Shown: piece by piece, positions 8,316 to 15,912 of the stretch
Numbering within the stretch: the stretch's first letter is position 1
Layout of the letters: every line of letters starts with the position of its first letter
Assembly (NCBI GenBank): GCA_016195685.1
Contig: JACPZE010000015.1
Coordinates: 1-45,954, forward strand
Length of the DNA stretch: 45,954 nucleotides
Source of the DNA: Candidatus Gottesmanbacteria bacterium
GTDB lineage: Bacteria > Patescibacteriota > Microgenomatia > 2-02-FULL-39-11
Reading direction: 5' to 3'
The notes under the pieces: model-generated
Seen by the model: the letters and a program-made list of their open reading frames with translations, nothing else
Databases searched by the model: none
What the model was told of the DNA's origin: nothing
Translations under genes and position numbers: made by a program

Positions 8316-9829
8316 TGAAAAATTCTGATCTTTTTCTAATAGTTGACAATATCTCCGTTGGTTTTGCCGCCAAATTAGTTTTAAAAAATATTACCTGGCA
8401 AATTAAAAATGATGAGCAATGGGCGATATTAGGACCTAACGGTTCCGGAAAAACTACTTTGATGAAAGCCTTGTGGGGCGGAATAGCCACTCGAATTGGA
8501 AACGTACAACTTTTCATAAATAAACATCCGATTGATTCATCCAAATATAAAAAATTCATAGGATATATTTCTTTTGAACTTCATCAAAATCTAGCAACGC
8601 ATGAAGCATTTCAGGAGGAATTGCGAGCTTTTAGTCATAAAGAAAATAAAGCAACAACCGCAAAAGATGTAATTTTATCCGGAATTTCTGTTTATCGAAA
8701 GATTAATGCTGATGACAATAAATTGATGGTTGATATTGCAGAAAAATTAAATATTACCTATTTACTATCCCGGGAAATTACTGCATTATCTTCTGGTGAA
8801 ATGAGAAAAACGTTGATAGCCCGGGCCCTTATGAAATCCCCCAAACTTCTGATTCTTGATGAGCCTTTTGATGGACTGGATGAGAAATCAAAAAATGATT
8901 TATCTAGTGTTATTAATAATCTTGCCAAAGACAATATCCATATAATTTTGATTACTCATAGAGTAGAAGAGATAGTACCAAATATAAGTCATATACTGTT
9001 TCTGAAAAATGGTGAAATATTCGCAAAAGGAGAAAAAGAAAAATTGTTGACAGCGGAAAATTTGAGTAACATTTATGAGGATGATGTTACATCAGATAAC
9101 AAATATTTGTCATCTTCAGTTTCGAATCAATCCGAGCGTAGCGATCCTTATAATATTCCAGATATCTTAATCGAGATGAAAGATGTAAACGTGAAGTATG
9201 GAAAAACTATCGTTTTGAGTCATTTCAACTGGATTATGAAAAAGGGAGAGGATTGGGCGATATTGGGTCCGAATGGAGTAGGGAAATCAACGATAGTGAA
9301 ACTTATTACCGGTGACAACTTGCAAGGGTATGCGAATAAAATAAAAATTTTTGATATAGAAAAAGGAACAGGGGAAACTGTTTGGGAAATAAAAAAGCAT
9401 ATCGGAATTATATCCTCCGAATTACAAATCCAGTATCGTAAAAATATGAACAGTTACGATGTGATTGCTTCTGGATTTTATGACTCAATTGGACTTTATC
9501 ACTATCCCACCAAAGAAGAGGAAAAAAGAGTTGATAAATGGATTGAGATTTTACAAATCTCAGATCTTGCCAAAAGAAATTATTCTCATCTTTCCTATGG
9601 ACAAAAAAGGATGATTCTACTTGCTCGGGCAATGGTGAAGTCACCGACACTTCTTATCCTTGATGAACCGTGTCACGGTTTAGATATGGTAAACAGAAAA
9701 AGAATTTTGGATATTATCGAAACCATAGGTGAAACCGATACCCATCTGCTTTACATCACTCACCACAAAGAGGAAATTTTACCTCCTATCACAAATATTC
9801 TGCATTTAGATAAAAAAATTAAATTGTAG
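8315..9829 (+). CDS. Double ABC ATPase, ModF/PhrA-like
   Basis: The protein has two ABC ATPase domains in one 504-residue chain and no membrane segment. Domain 1 has Walker A GPNGSGKTTLMKAL, signature LSSGEMRK and Walker B LLILDEPFDGLD. Domain 2 has GPNGVGKSTIVKLI, LSYGQKRM and LLILDEPCHGLD. The start is taken as the GTG at 8315, which overlaps the ilvC stop; a further upstream ATG would extend far into ilvC. The arrangement resembles ModF. The substrate or partner is unknown, and no permease or binding protein lies nearby. The linker between domains (about 265-285) is poorly conserved-looking and holds a GAGCGTAGCGA motif. It ends one base before the convergent leuB stop. Confidence 0.85.
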   Translation: MKNSDLFLIVDNISVGFAAKLVLKNITWQIKNDEQWAILGPNGSGKTTLMKALWGGIATRIGNVQLFINKHPIDSSKYKKFIGYISFELHQNLATHEAFQEELRAFSHKENKATTAKDVILSGISVYRKINADDNKLMVDIAEKLNITYLLSREITALSSGEMRKTLIARALMKSPKLLILDEPFDGLDEKSKNDLSSVINNLAKDNIHIILITHRVEEIVPNISHILFLKNGEIFAKGEKEKLLTAENLSNIYEDDVTSDNKYLSSSVSNQSERSDPYNIPDILIEMKDVNVKYGKTIVLSHFNWIMKKGEDWAILGPNGVGKSTIVKLITGDNLQGYANKIKIFDIEKGTGETVWEIKKHIGIISSELQIQYRKNMNSYDVIASGFYDSIGLYHYPTKEEEKRVDKWIEILQISDLAKRNYSHLSYGQKRMILLARAMVKSPTLLILDEPCHGLDMVNRKRILDIIETIGETDTHLLYITHHKEEILPPITNILHLDKKIKL

Positions 9830-9830
9830 A

Positions 9831-10907
9831 TTATTTTAGTTCTTCGCATATTTTGTCTCCTATTTCTTTTGTACCTAGAATTTTATTTTTGGGAGTCTTT
9901 TCAGTTGTGATATCCTTGGTGCGATAACCGCTTTGTAAAACTTTTTCAACCGCTTTTTCCAAAGTATCGGCCTCTTTTTCCAATTTAAAAGATATTCGAA
10001 GCATCATCGCAGCAGAAAGAATAGCACCTATAGGATTTACTTTATTTTGACCAGCATATTTAGGGGCGGAACCATGAATCGGTTCATAAAGATAAGGATG
10101 AGTATTGCCTATACTTGCTGATGGCAAAAGTCCGATAGATGCGGAAAGTACCGCGGCTTCATCAGTGAGGATATCTCCAAACATATTTTCAGTCAGAATT
10201 ACATCAAATTGTTTGGGATTTTTGATAAGCTGCATCGCCGCATTATCAACGTAAAGATGTTCTAGCTGTACAGTGGGAAATTTTTTACCCATTTCAACAA
10301 CTGTTTCCCGCCAAAGTCGTGAGGTTTCTAAAGCATTGGCCTTATCGACGCTTGTGACTTTTTTACGCCTTTTTAGGGCATGATTAAATGCTACAGTTGC
10401 AATTCTACTAATTTCTTCTTTAGAATATTTACTTGTATCGATTGCCGAATTACCTTTATCCCGTCTGCCGCGTGGAGAATTAAAATAGATTCCTCCTGTT
10501 AATTCTCGGACAAAAAGTATGTCGGTATCCTTAACAATTTCCTGTTTTAAGACAGAAAGAGAGCTCAGAGAGGTATACGTTTTTACTGGCCGAAGATTAG
10601 CAAAGACACGAAGCAACTTTCTAATCATTAAGACACCTTGATCCGGCCCGTTAGCTACCGGGACATAATCCCACTTGGGTCCGCCAACCGCGCCTAAAAG
10701 AACTGCGTTAGATGTATTAACACTAGAGAGTGTTTCAGGAGGTAAAGGATTGCCGTAGCGATCTATTGCTTCACCGCCAATTGAGCCATAAACAAAATGA
10801 AGCGAATGTTTAAATCTACCTGCAATAGCTTTTAAAACATTCACTGCCTGTTGTGTAACTTCGGGTCCTATTCCATCTCCTGGTAAAACTGCAATATTTT
10901 TTTTCAT
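9831..10907 (-). CDS. leuB: 3-isopropylmalate dehydrogenase
   Basis: This enzyme oxidises and decarboxylates 3-isopropylmalate to 2-oxoisocaproate with NAD. The 358 residues include the N-terminal LPGDGIGPEV, the substrate-binding region RKLLRVFANLRP, RELTGGIYF, the lysine/asparagine segment VTSVDKANAL and the metal/cofactor motifs FGDILTDEAA and EPIHGSAPKYAG. The start overlaps the leuD stop by ATGA. It is the last gene of the leu operon and its stop faces the stop of the ABC ATPase gene with a single base between them, leaving no room for a normal terminator. Confidence 0.96.
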   Translation of the reverse strand: MKKNIAVLPGDGIGPEVTQQAVNVLKAIAGRFKHSLHFVYGSIGGEAIDRYGNPLPPETLSSVNTSNAVLLGAVGGPKWDYVPVANGPDQGVLMIRKLLRVFANLRPVKTYTSLSSLSVLKQEIVKDTDILFVRELTGGIYFNSPRGRRDKGNSAIDTSKYSKEEISRIATVAFNHALKRRKKVTSVDKANALETSRLWRETVVEMGKKFPTVQLEHLYVDNAAMQLIKNPKQFDVILTENMFGDILTDEAAVLSASIGLLPSASIGNTHPYLYEPIHGSAPKYAGQNKVNPIGAILSAAMMLRISFKLEKEADTLEKAVEKVLQSGYRTKDITTEKTPKNKILGTKEIGDKICEELK

Positions 10908-11506
10908 CTTGAAATAAATATTTGATGTCGTCTTTCAAATGCCGAAATATTTTTTTCGTGTGAAAATATATATCCTAACTCATCAACACCTTTTAATAAA
11001 CAAGTTTTTCTAAAATTATCAATTGGAAAACTGAATATATAATTATCGCCAACGATTACTTCTTGATCGATAAGATCAATAGTGATTTTAGTTTTAGAAT
11101 TTTTTTCAAGAATCTTAAACAATTTATTTAATTCAACTGGTTTTAATACTACGGGCAACAAAGCATTTTTTAGACAATTGTTATAAAAAATGTCTCCAAA
11201 TGATGAAGATATTATCGTTTCAAATCCAAAATCTTGTAAAGCCCATACTGCATGTTCTCTAGAAGAACCACATCCGAAATTATTACCAGCAACTAATATT
11301 TTAATACTTCGATTATTCGAATAATCGAAGTATTTATTTTCCTTTGGTTTCCCATTTTTATCAAATCTCCAATCATAAAAAAGATATTTCCCGAATCCTT
11401 CTCGTGTTGTTATTTTTAGAAACCTAGCAGGTACGATCTGATCAGTATCGATATTTTCTGTTTCTATCGGTAGACACGTTGATGCTATTTTTGTAAATTT
11501 TTTCAT
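10904..11506 (-). CDS. leuD: 3-isopropylmalate dehydratase, small subunit
   Basis: This is the small (swivel) subunit of isopropylmalate isomerase, which works with LeuC. The 200-residue length and the motifs ENIDTDQIVPARFLK and GNNFGCGSSREHAVWAL identify the longer bacterial form rather than the short archaeal one. It overlaps leuC upstream and leuB downstream by four bases each, so all three are translationally coupled. No unusual feature is seen. Confidence 0.96.
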   Translation of the reverse strand: MKKFTKIASTCLPIETENIDTDQIVPARFLKITTREGFGKYLFYDWRFDKNGKPKENKYFDYSNNRSIKILVAGNNFGCGSSREHAVWALQDFGFETIISSSFGDIFYNNCLKNALLPVVLKPVELNKLFKILEKNSKTKITIDLIDQEVIVGDNYIFSFPIDNFRKTCLLKGVDELGYIFSHEKNISAFERRHQIFISR

Positions 11507-12903
11507 AGATATTTCCTGACATCCACAATTTTTCCCTCAATTGCTGCAGCTGCCGCCATGATGGGACTGGCCAAAAATGTTCTTGCCCCTGGACCCTGTC
11601 TGCCTTCATAATTTCTATTGCTTGTAGAAATACAATATTTACCGGCAGGAATTTTGTCGTCATTCATAGCAATACACGCAGAACAGCCGGACCATCGCCA
11701 ATCAAACCCTGCGTCTTTAAATATTTTATCCAGCCCTTCTTTTTCTGCTGCGAGCTTAACTTGTCTGGAGCCTGGGACAACCCACGCATTTACACCATTT
11801 TTGACTTTTCTACCTTTTATGATTTTTGAAGCTTCACGAAGATCTGAAAGCCTGGCATTTGTGCAACTGCCGATGAAAACATAATTGATAGGAAATCCTT
11901 CAAGCTTCATACCGGGTTTTAAATCCATATAAGAGAGTGCGCGCTCCATGTTTTTTCGTTCGTTTTCTGACTTTGCATATTTTGGATTTGGAATTTTCTC
12001 CTTAGTTGTTATACCAGTAGATGGATCCGTACCCCAAGTAATTAGCGGTGCTATTTTTCCGGCATCAATTTTTATAACATTGTCATATTTGGCGTCTTTA
12101 TCGCTTTTTAAAGTTTTCCAATATTTCACTGCCCCATCCCATTTTTTCCCTTTGGGCGAGAATTTTCTTCCTTTTAAATAATTAAATGTAATATCATCAG
12201 GCGCTATCATACCTGCTCTTGCTCCGGCTTCTATACTCATATTACAGATGGTCATGCGTTCTTCCATATTTAATTCTTTGATAGTTTCCCCGGTATACTC
12301 AATACAGTACCCAACTCCTCCTTTGGTTCCGATTTTGGAAATAACTGTAAGGATAATATCTTTAGCACTTACTCCTTTTCCTAATTTTCCATCGATTATT
12401 ATCTTCATAGTTTTCATCGGATTTTGCAGTAAACACTGAGTTGCTAAAACGTACTCCACTTCTGTTGTGCCGATACCAAAAGAAAGATTTCCAAATGCGC
12501 CGTGGGTTGATGTATGTGAGTCACCGCAGACGATAGTCATTCCTGGTTGAGTTATTCCCAGCTCAGGCCCGATTACATGTACTATACCCTGATAAGGACT
12601 GTCTAGACCATAAAGTGGGATACCAAAATCATGGCAGTTTTTATAAAGTGTTTCTACTTGTAGCCTGGAAATTGCGTCGCGTATGTTATGTTGGTCAATA
12701 GTTGAAACATTGTGATCACAAGTGGCGAATGTTAAACCGGCACGTCTAACTTTCAACCCTTTTTTTCTTAAATTTGCAAAAGCCTGAGGGGTAGTAACTT
12801 CATGAAGTATGTGGGCATCAATATATAAAAGAACAGGAGCGCCTTTTTCTTGCGTTACTACATGATTATCCCAAATTTTTTGAAATAGTGTTCTCGACTT
12901 CAT
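11503..12903 (-). CDS. leuC: 3-isopropylmalate dehydratase, large subunit
   Basis: This aconitase-family catalytic subunit isomerises 2- to 3-isopropylmalate. The 466-residue protein has the three cysteines that bind the [4Fe-4S] cluster: Cys347 in GSCTNAR, and Cys407 and Cys410 in GCSACIAMN. Other family signatures are THEVTTPQAF-like LHEVTTPQAF, CGDSHTSTHGAFG and NRNYEGRQGPGARTFLASP. The start ATG overlaps the end of the leuA 3' fragment by ATGA, and the stop overlaps the leuD start. Confidence 0.97.
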   Translation of the reverse strand: MKSRTLFQKIWDNHVVTQEKGAPVLLYIDAHILHEVTTPQAFANLRKKGLKVRRAGLTFATCDHNVSTIDQHNIRDAISRLQVETLYKNCHDFGIPLYGLDSPYQGIVHVIGPELGITQPGMTIVCGDSHTSTHGAFGNLSFGIGTTEVEYVLATQCLLQNPMKTMKIIIDGKLGKGVSAKDIILTVISKIGTKGGVGYCIEYTGETIKELNMEERMTICNMSIEAGARAGMIAPDDITFNYLKGRKFSPKGKKWDGAVKYWKTLKSDKDAKYDNVIKIDAGKIAPLITWGTDPSTGITTKEKIPNPKYAKSENERKNMERALSYMDLKPGMKLEGFPINYVFIGSCTNARLSDLREASKIIKGRKVKNGVNAWVVPGSRQVKLAAEKEGLDKIFKDAGFDWRWSGCSACIAMNDDKIPAGKYCISTSNRNYEGRQGPGARTFLASPIMAAAAAIEGKIVDVRKYL

Positions 12904-13160
12904 ATAAACTTATTTAAGGCATCAATATAAGCAAGTGTTGCTGCTACAATAGTATCCGTATTGATCCCGGTACCATAAAATTCTTTACCGTTATGTTGTA
13001 CTGCTACGTGTACTTTGGCCATCGCGTTTGAACCTACTGTGGTTGCCTGGATGAGAAATTGAGTAAGCTTATATTTCCCCCCGACACAGTTATCGATAGC
13101 TTTAAAACTTGCGTCAATCGGTCCGTCTCCTATTCCCACTGATTCTTTATTTTTTACCAT
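12900..13160 (-). CDS. LeuA C-terminal allosteric domain, separate frame
   Basis: An 86-residue frame begins at an ATG inside the end of the main leuA frame and is shifted by one base. It encodes the rest of the LeuA dimer domain: [15 protein letters not shown], then [14 protein letters not shown] and [19 protein letters not shown]. The first three residues (MVK) are probably not native; homology begins at about NKESVG. Its stop overlaps the leuC start by ATGA, as an intact leuA would. It may be made by re-initiation or by frameshifting. Confidence 0.75.
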   Translation of the reverse strand: MVKNKESVGIGDGPIDASFKAIDNCVGGKYKLTQFLIQATTVGSNAMAKVHVAVQHNGKEFYGTGINTDTIVAATLAYIDALNKFI

Positions 13161-14400
13161 TGATTATAAGTTTCACTGTCGCAGTGGGAATATTTTTATT
13201 GCCGGATATAGTTTGTATTAAATCCAATTTTATCTTCTTATGATTTTCTTCTTTTCCTTTTCCCAATAGATAAAGTAAGTCGTCTTCATAGATTTCTTTT
13301 TTCAAATCCGCAAGATTTAAAAAATCCTGATAAAATTTGTCCAATTTATCCTGCGTTAATTCTATTCCTATATTTTTTAACTTGTGCCTTATTGCGGCCC
13401 TTCCCGATCGAGCAGTCAATATTATTTGTGAAGAATCATATCCCACATTTTTCGGATCGATAATTTCATAATTCTCTCTTCTTTTCAAAATTCCATCCTG
13501 ATGGATACCAGATGAATGTGCAAAAGCGTTTGCTCCGACAATCGCTTTATTCGGTTGTACCGGAATCCCCATAATTTGGGAAACCATACGTGAGGTTTTG
13601 GATATTTCTTGCGTATTGATATTTGTGAAATAGGAAAGATTGTTACGTCTTGTATAAAGAGCCATAACCACTTCTTCCAAAGAGGTATTACCGGCTCTCT
13701 CGCCGATTCCATTCACCGTCGCCTCAATTTGTGTTGCACCATTTCCAATACCGGCCAAAGTATTCGCAGTTGCGACGCCTAAATCGTTGTGACAATGTAC
13801 AGAAACAATCGCGCGATCAATATTCGGTACATTGTCAAACAGATATTTAATTTTTGTCCCGAATTCTTCGGGAAAACAATAACCAGTTGTATCAGGGATA
13901 TTCACCACGGTTGCACCGGCTTTTATAACTTCGGTAATCATATGCGCCAAAAATTCATTGTCTGCCCTTCCGGCGTCTTCAGCATAAAATTCTATATCGT
14001 TAACAAATTTCTTGGCATATTTTACTGCTCCTACTCCTCTTTGAAGAATTTTTTCTCTTGTTGATTTGAATTTATGTAAAATATGTATATCAGAAGACCC
14101 GATTCCTGTATGGATACGTGGAGATTTGGCGTATATTAATGACTTTACTGCGGCATCGATATCTTCTTTGATAGCCCGTGTTAACGCGCAAATTATACAA
14201 TCTTTTACAACTTTGCTCACTTCAACTATTGATTGAAAATCGCCAGGTGAGGAAATAGGAAAACCTGCCTCAATAACATCAACTCTCAGTTTTTCTAGCT
14301 GTCTTGCTAATTCTACTTTTTGGTGTGTATTTAATTTAGCACCGGGTGATTGTTCACCATCTCGCAAAGTTGTATCAAATACAAAAATTTTCTTTTTCAT
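13147..14400 (-). CDS. leuA: LeuA main frame: catalytic domain and start of the allosteric domain
   Basis: This 417-residue frame holds the whole DRE-TIM metallolyase barrel (about residues 1-280), the linker subdomains and the first strands of the dimer/allosteric domain, ending at [11 protein letters not shown]. The catalytic part is complete, so the fragment could be active but insensitive to leucine if the tail is missing. The ATG directly follows the U-tract of the attenuator terminator, with no Shine-Dalgarno between. Confidence 0.9.
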   Translation of the reverse strand: MKKKIFVFDTTLRDGEQSPGAKLNTHQKVELARQLEKLRVDVIEAGFPISSPGDFQSIVEVSKVVKDCIICALTRAIKEDIDAAVKSLIYAKSPRIHTGIGSSDIHILHKFKSTREKILQRGVGAVKYAKKFVNDIEFYAEDAGRADNEFLAHMITEVIKAGATVVNIPDTTGYCFPEEFGTKIKYLFDNVPNIDRAIVSVHCHNDLGVATANTLAGIGNGATQIEATVNGIGERAGNTSLEEVVMALYTRRNNLSYFTNINTQEISKTSRMVSQIMGIPVQPNKAIVGANAFAHSSGIHQDGILKRRENYEIIDPKNVGYDSSQIILTARSGRAAIRHKLKNIGIELTQDKLDKFYQDFLNLADLKKEIYEDDLLYLLGKGKEENHKKIKLDLIQTISGNKNIPTATVKLIINGKK

Positions 14401-14428
14401 AAAAAAACTCTCTTGGCCTAAGAGAGTT
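14401..14428 (-). terminator. leuA attenuator terminator
   Basis: A perfect nine-base stem, AACTCTCTT (14428-14420) with AAGAGAGTT (14414-14406), has the five-base loop AGGCC and runs into a T-tract that ends exactly at the leuA ATG (14400). It is a Rho-independent terminator; its left arm is shared with the antiterminator pairing. Confidence 0.88.
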
Positions 14429-14464
14429 ATTGGATTGCTTTATTAAATTGTCTCTCTTAAACCA

Positions 14465-14524
14465 TTAAAAGGCTTCTCCAAGAAGGAGGAGTTCATTAAG
14501 GTTTAAAAGAGTGAATTTGCACAT
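14465..14524 (-). CDS. leuL: Leucine operon leader peptide
   Basis: A 19-codon open frame reads MCKFTLLNLNELLLLGEAF and stops with TAA at 14467-14465. Seven of 19 residues are leucine, with four consecutive Leu codons (CTC CTC CTT CTT, codons 12-15, 14491-14480). It lies between a good promoter and an attenuator terminator, directly upstream of leuA. Its ATG is only about ten bases after the -10 box, so translation would be almost leaderless. Frame and codon content match the leucine leader peptides known from other bacteria; no sequence homology is claimed. Confidence 0.85.
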   Translation of the reverse strand: MCKFTLLNLNELLLLGEAF

Positions 14525-14534
14525 GATAGTGTGT

Positions 14535-14564
14535 AATATACATCACCTTTACAGTTTTTGTCAA
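14535..14564 (-). promoter_or_regulatory. Promoter of the leu operon
   Basis: On the minus strand TTGACA (14564-14559) is followed after 18 bases by TATATT (14540-14535). The predicted transcript starts a few bases before the leuL ATG. It overlaps the divergent promoter of the methyltransferase gene. Confidence 0.75.
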
Positions 14565-14577
14565 CAGATGTTATAAT
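14548..14577 (+). promoter_or_regulatory. Promoter of the methyltransferase-cutA pair
   Basis: TTTACA (14548-14553) is followed after 18 bases by a perfect TATAAT (14572-14577). The methyltransferase ATG at 14590 lies 12 bases downstream, so the mRNA would have almost no 5' untranslated region. The two hexamers interleave with those of the divergent leu promoter. Confidence 0.72.
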
Positions 14578-14589
14578 TTGGCCATCTTT

Positions 14590-15222
14590 ATGAGTCGTAC
14601 TTCGAATTTTCGGCTTTTTGACTTTATTTATAAAGTGTTGAATACCTGGCCCGATTTTCAACATAGTCTCACACAGCTGACATCATTGGGACAGTGGGAA
14701 AAATGGCAAGATCGGGTTTTTGAAGACTTGACTGACAAAAAAATATTAGAAATCGGCGTAGGACCAGGTAAATTGCTACGGCGTTTAGCTCAAAAAGGGT
14801 ACTCTGTAACTGGTATAGAACTGCGTCATGGTATGGCAGATGATGCCAGGAGAAGAATTAAAAAGGCCGGATTTGACGTAGATATTCTTACCCAATCAAT
14901 TTATAAACTGCCCTTCAAAAATGAAGTATTCGATTGCATCGTGATGACTTTTATTCTTGGAGAAATAGATCATTTAGATAAGGCTATTTTAGAAATGAAG
15001 AGGGTACTGAAAAAAAGTGGTAAAGTCGTAGTAATTGCTGGAGGCATGCCTCAAGATAAAAACTTTGTTGCGAAATTTCTCTTTATGTTAGTTAAAAGTC
15101 ATACAAGTCTGCGGTTAGAAAGAGATAATGTAGCATATTTTTCTAAACATGGTTTTCAAACAAATAGAGTTGATTTCGGACCTTTTTATGTAATCAATAA
15201 AATTGTAGCTGTGAAACAATGA
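14590..15222 (+). CDS. Class I SAM-dependent methyltransferase
   Basis: This 210-residue Rossmann-fold methyltransferase has SAM motif I ILEIGVGPGKL, an acidic residue at the end of strand 2 (TGIELR), motif-like YKLPFKNEVFDCIV and the late-strand segment GKVVVIAGG. It resembles the UbiE/COQ5-like Methyltransf_11 group, but the substrate cannot be told. The ATG at 14590 was chosen over a TTG at 14578 because the TATAAT box ends at 14577, so a transcript would start after the TTG. The stop overlaps the cutA ATG. Confidence 0.85.
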   Translation: MSRTSNFRLFDFIYKVLNTWPDFQHSLTQLTSLGQWEKWQDRVFEDLTDKKILEIGVGPGKLLRRLAQKGYSVTGIELRHGMADDARRRIKKAGFDVDILTQSIYKLPFKNEVFDCIVMTFILGEIDHLDKAILEMKRVLKKSGKVVVIAGGMPQDKNFVAKFLFMLVKSHTSLRLERDNVAYFSKHGFQTNRVDFGPFYVINKIVAVKQ

Positions 15223-15536
15223 ATATAGTCTATGTACCTTGTAAAAATGAAGAAGAATCCAAAGAAATCGCAAATATAATAATCAAAGAAAAATTGGCTT
15301 TTTGCACAAATATCATTCCAGGATGTTATTCCATATACAGATGGCAAGGAAAAGTTGAAAAATCAGAAGAATCACTACTAATCATCAAAACATTACCTCA
15401 TTTAGTCAAAAAACTCATAAGTAGAATAAAAAATCTTCATTCCTACAAGATGCCTGAAATCATTTCTTGGAAAATTGATGAAGTGAGTCCTGGAATTGTG
15501 AATTGGGCAGTAAATGAGCTTAACATTAAAATTTAA
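15219..15536 (+). CDS. cutA: CutA1 family protein
   Basis: CutA1 proteins form small trimers linked to divalent cation tolerance; their biochemical role is unsettled. The 105-residue length and the segments EKLAFCTNIIPGCYSIYRWQ and HSYKMPEIISWKID (the family motif is HPYEVPEI) are diagnostic. It overlaps the methyltransferase gene by ATGA and is followed by a strong terminator, so the two form a short operon. Confidence 0.94.
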   Translation: MNIVYVPCKNEEESKEIANIIIKEKLAFCTNIIPGCYSIYRWQGKVEKSEESLLIIKTLPHLVKKLISRIKNLHSYKMPEIISWKIDEVSPGIVNWAVNELNIKI

Positions 15537-15558
15537 GTTAATTAATCGCACCTTAACT

Positions 15559-15585
15559 AAAACCCCTCCGTTATAGAGGGGTTTT
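15559..15585 (+). terminator. Rho-independent terminator after cutA
   Basis: A ten-base perfect stem, AAAACCCCTC (15559-15568) with GAGGGGTTTT (15576-15585), has the loop CGTTATA. The A and T flanks make it usable from both strands. Confidence 0.9.
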
Positions 15586-15592
15586 ACGTTTC

Positions 15593-15673
15593 AAATTTTC
15601 ACTGAAAATTTAACCAAATTAGGACGCAACTTGTGCGTCACAAAGAACCGTAATCATCCCACTAATCGGGATG
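15593..15673. repeat. Three consecutive small hairpins between convergent genes
   Basis: After the cutA terminator there are three more inverted repeats: AAATTTTC/GAAAATTT (15593-15611), GACGCA/TGCGTC (15623-15639) and CATCCC/GGGATG (15655-15673). None has a T-tract. They lie downstream of both cutA (+) and the DUF5679 gene (-) and may help 3' end formation or mRNA stability. Nothing else is seen in this gap. Confidence 0.55.
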
Positions 15674-15682
15674 AACGAGTTC

Positions 15683-15823
15683 TTAGCCACCGATCTTGTA
15701 CATGCCAGTTCCACAGACGGGACATTTACCTTTCATAGCTGGTTTTCCGTTTTTCATAGTGACTTTGGTTGCGTTTGGATCTTCTCTCTTTGCTCGACAT
15801 TTTACACAATACATAGTTGCCAT
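15683..15823 (-). CDS. Small zinc-ribbon protein, DUF5679-like
   Basis: A 46-residue protein starts MATMYCVKCRAKRE and ends KGKCPVCGTGMYKIGG. Two CxxC pairs (Cys6/Cys9 and Cys34/Cys37) around a short basic/polar loop form a single zinc ribbon; the pattern fits the DUF5679 family as I recall it from Chloroflexi and candidate phyla. A strong GGGAGGTG ribbon of Shine-Dalgarno bases precedes the ATG. The gene is short and lies opposite longer spurious frames, so it is easily missed. Function is unknown; nucleic acid or ribosome binding is a guess. Confidence 0.85.
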   Translation of the reverse strand: MATMYCVKCRAKREDPNATKVTMKNGKPAMKGKCPVCGTGMYKIGG

Positions 15824-15837
15824 AAATTTCTTCACCT

Positions 15838-15866
15838 CCCTTCGTCGCTTCGCTCCTCAGGGTAAA
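15838..15866 (-). repeat. Partial copy of palindromic repeat family A
   Basis: Read on the minus strand, this segment gives GTTTACCCTGAG, then GAGCGAAGCGACGAAGGG. It matches the right half of the elements before ilvB and gltX (GTTTACCCTGAGCGAAGTCGAAGGG-like) with small insertions. It lies just upstream of the ribosome binding site of the zinc-ribbon gene, so all three copies sit before a start codon. Confidence 0.6.
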
Positions 15867-15912
15867 CCCTTTGAAGTTTATGCTTTAACAATTAAATTAT
15901 TAGATTTCAGCC

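Larger units (their letters stand above)
12900..14400 (-). pseudogene. leuA: 2-isopropylmalate synthase, interrupted by a one-base frameshift
   Basis: LeuA condenses 2-oxoisovalerate with acetyl-CoA, the first step to leucine. The main frame (14400 to 13147, 417 residues) has [14 protein letters not shown], the metal motif VHCHNDLG and [15 protein letters not shown]. It stops in the middle of the allosteric domain at LIINGKK. A second frame (13160 to 12900, 86 residues) continues with [16 protein letters not shown] to the normal end. Removing one A from the A6 run at 13150-13155 would rejoin them as a 499-residue LeuA with normal spacing. The feature is listed as interrupted, but it may be functional: by frameshifting, as two overlapping polypeptides (the second has an ATG 11 bases before the first stop), or because the run is a sequencing error. 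Confidence 0.85.
14401..14534 (-). promoter_or_regulatory. Leucine operon attenuator with mutually exclusive hairpins
   Basis: The leader transcript between leuL and leuA holds four pairing regions. Region 1 (14511-14500, CTCTTTTAAACC, within leuL) pairs with region 2 (14463-14452, GGTTTAAGAGAG) over 12 base pairs with one G-U. Region 2 (TAAGAGAG) can instead pair with region 3 (14426-14419, CTCTCTTA). Region 3 also forms the terminator stem with region 4. A ribosome stalled at the Leu codons would cover region 1, free region 2 and allow the antiterminator. This is the classical ribosome-mediated attenuation layout. Confidence 0.85.

Noticed and set aside
9087-9150. Possible frameshift or insertion between the two ABC ATPase domains
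   Set aside because: The frame is continuous and both domains are complete; the variable linker is normal for ModF-like double ATPases.
14449-14502. Alternative leader frame starting ATG AAC TCC TCC in the leu leader
   Set aside because: It gives a 17-residue peptide with only two Leu and no codon run, while the overlapping frame from 14524 has four consecutive Leu codons and follows the promoter directly.
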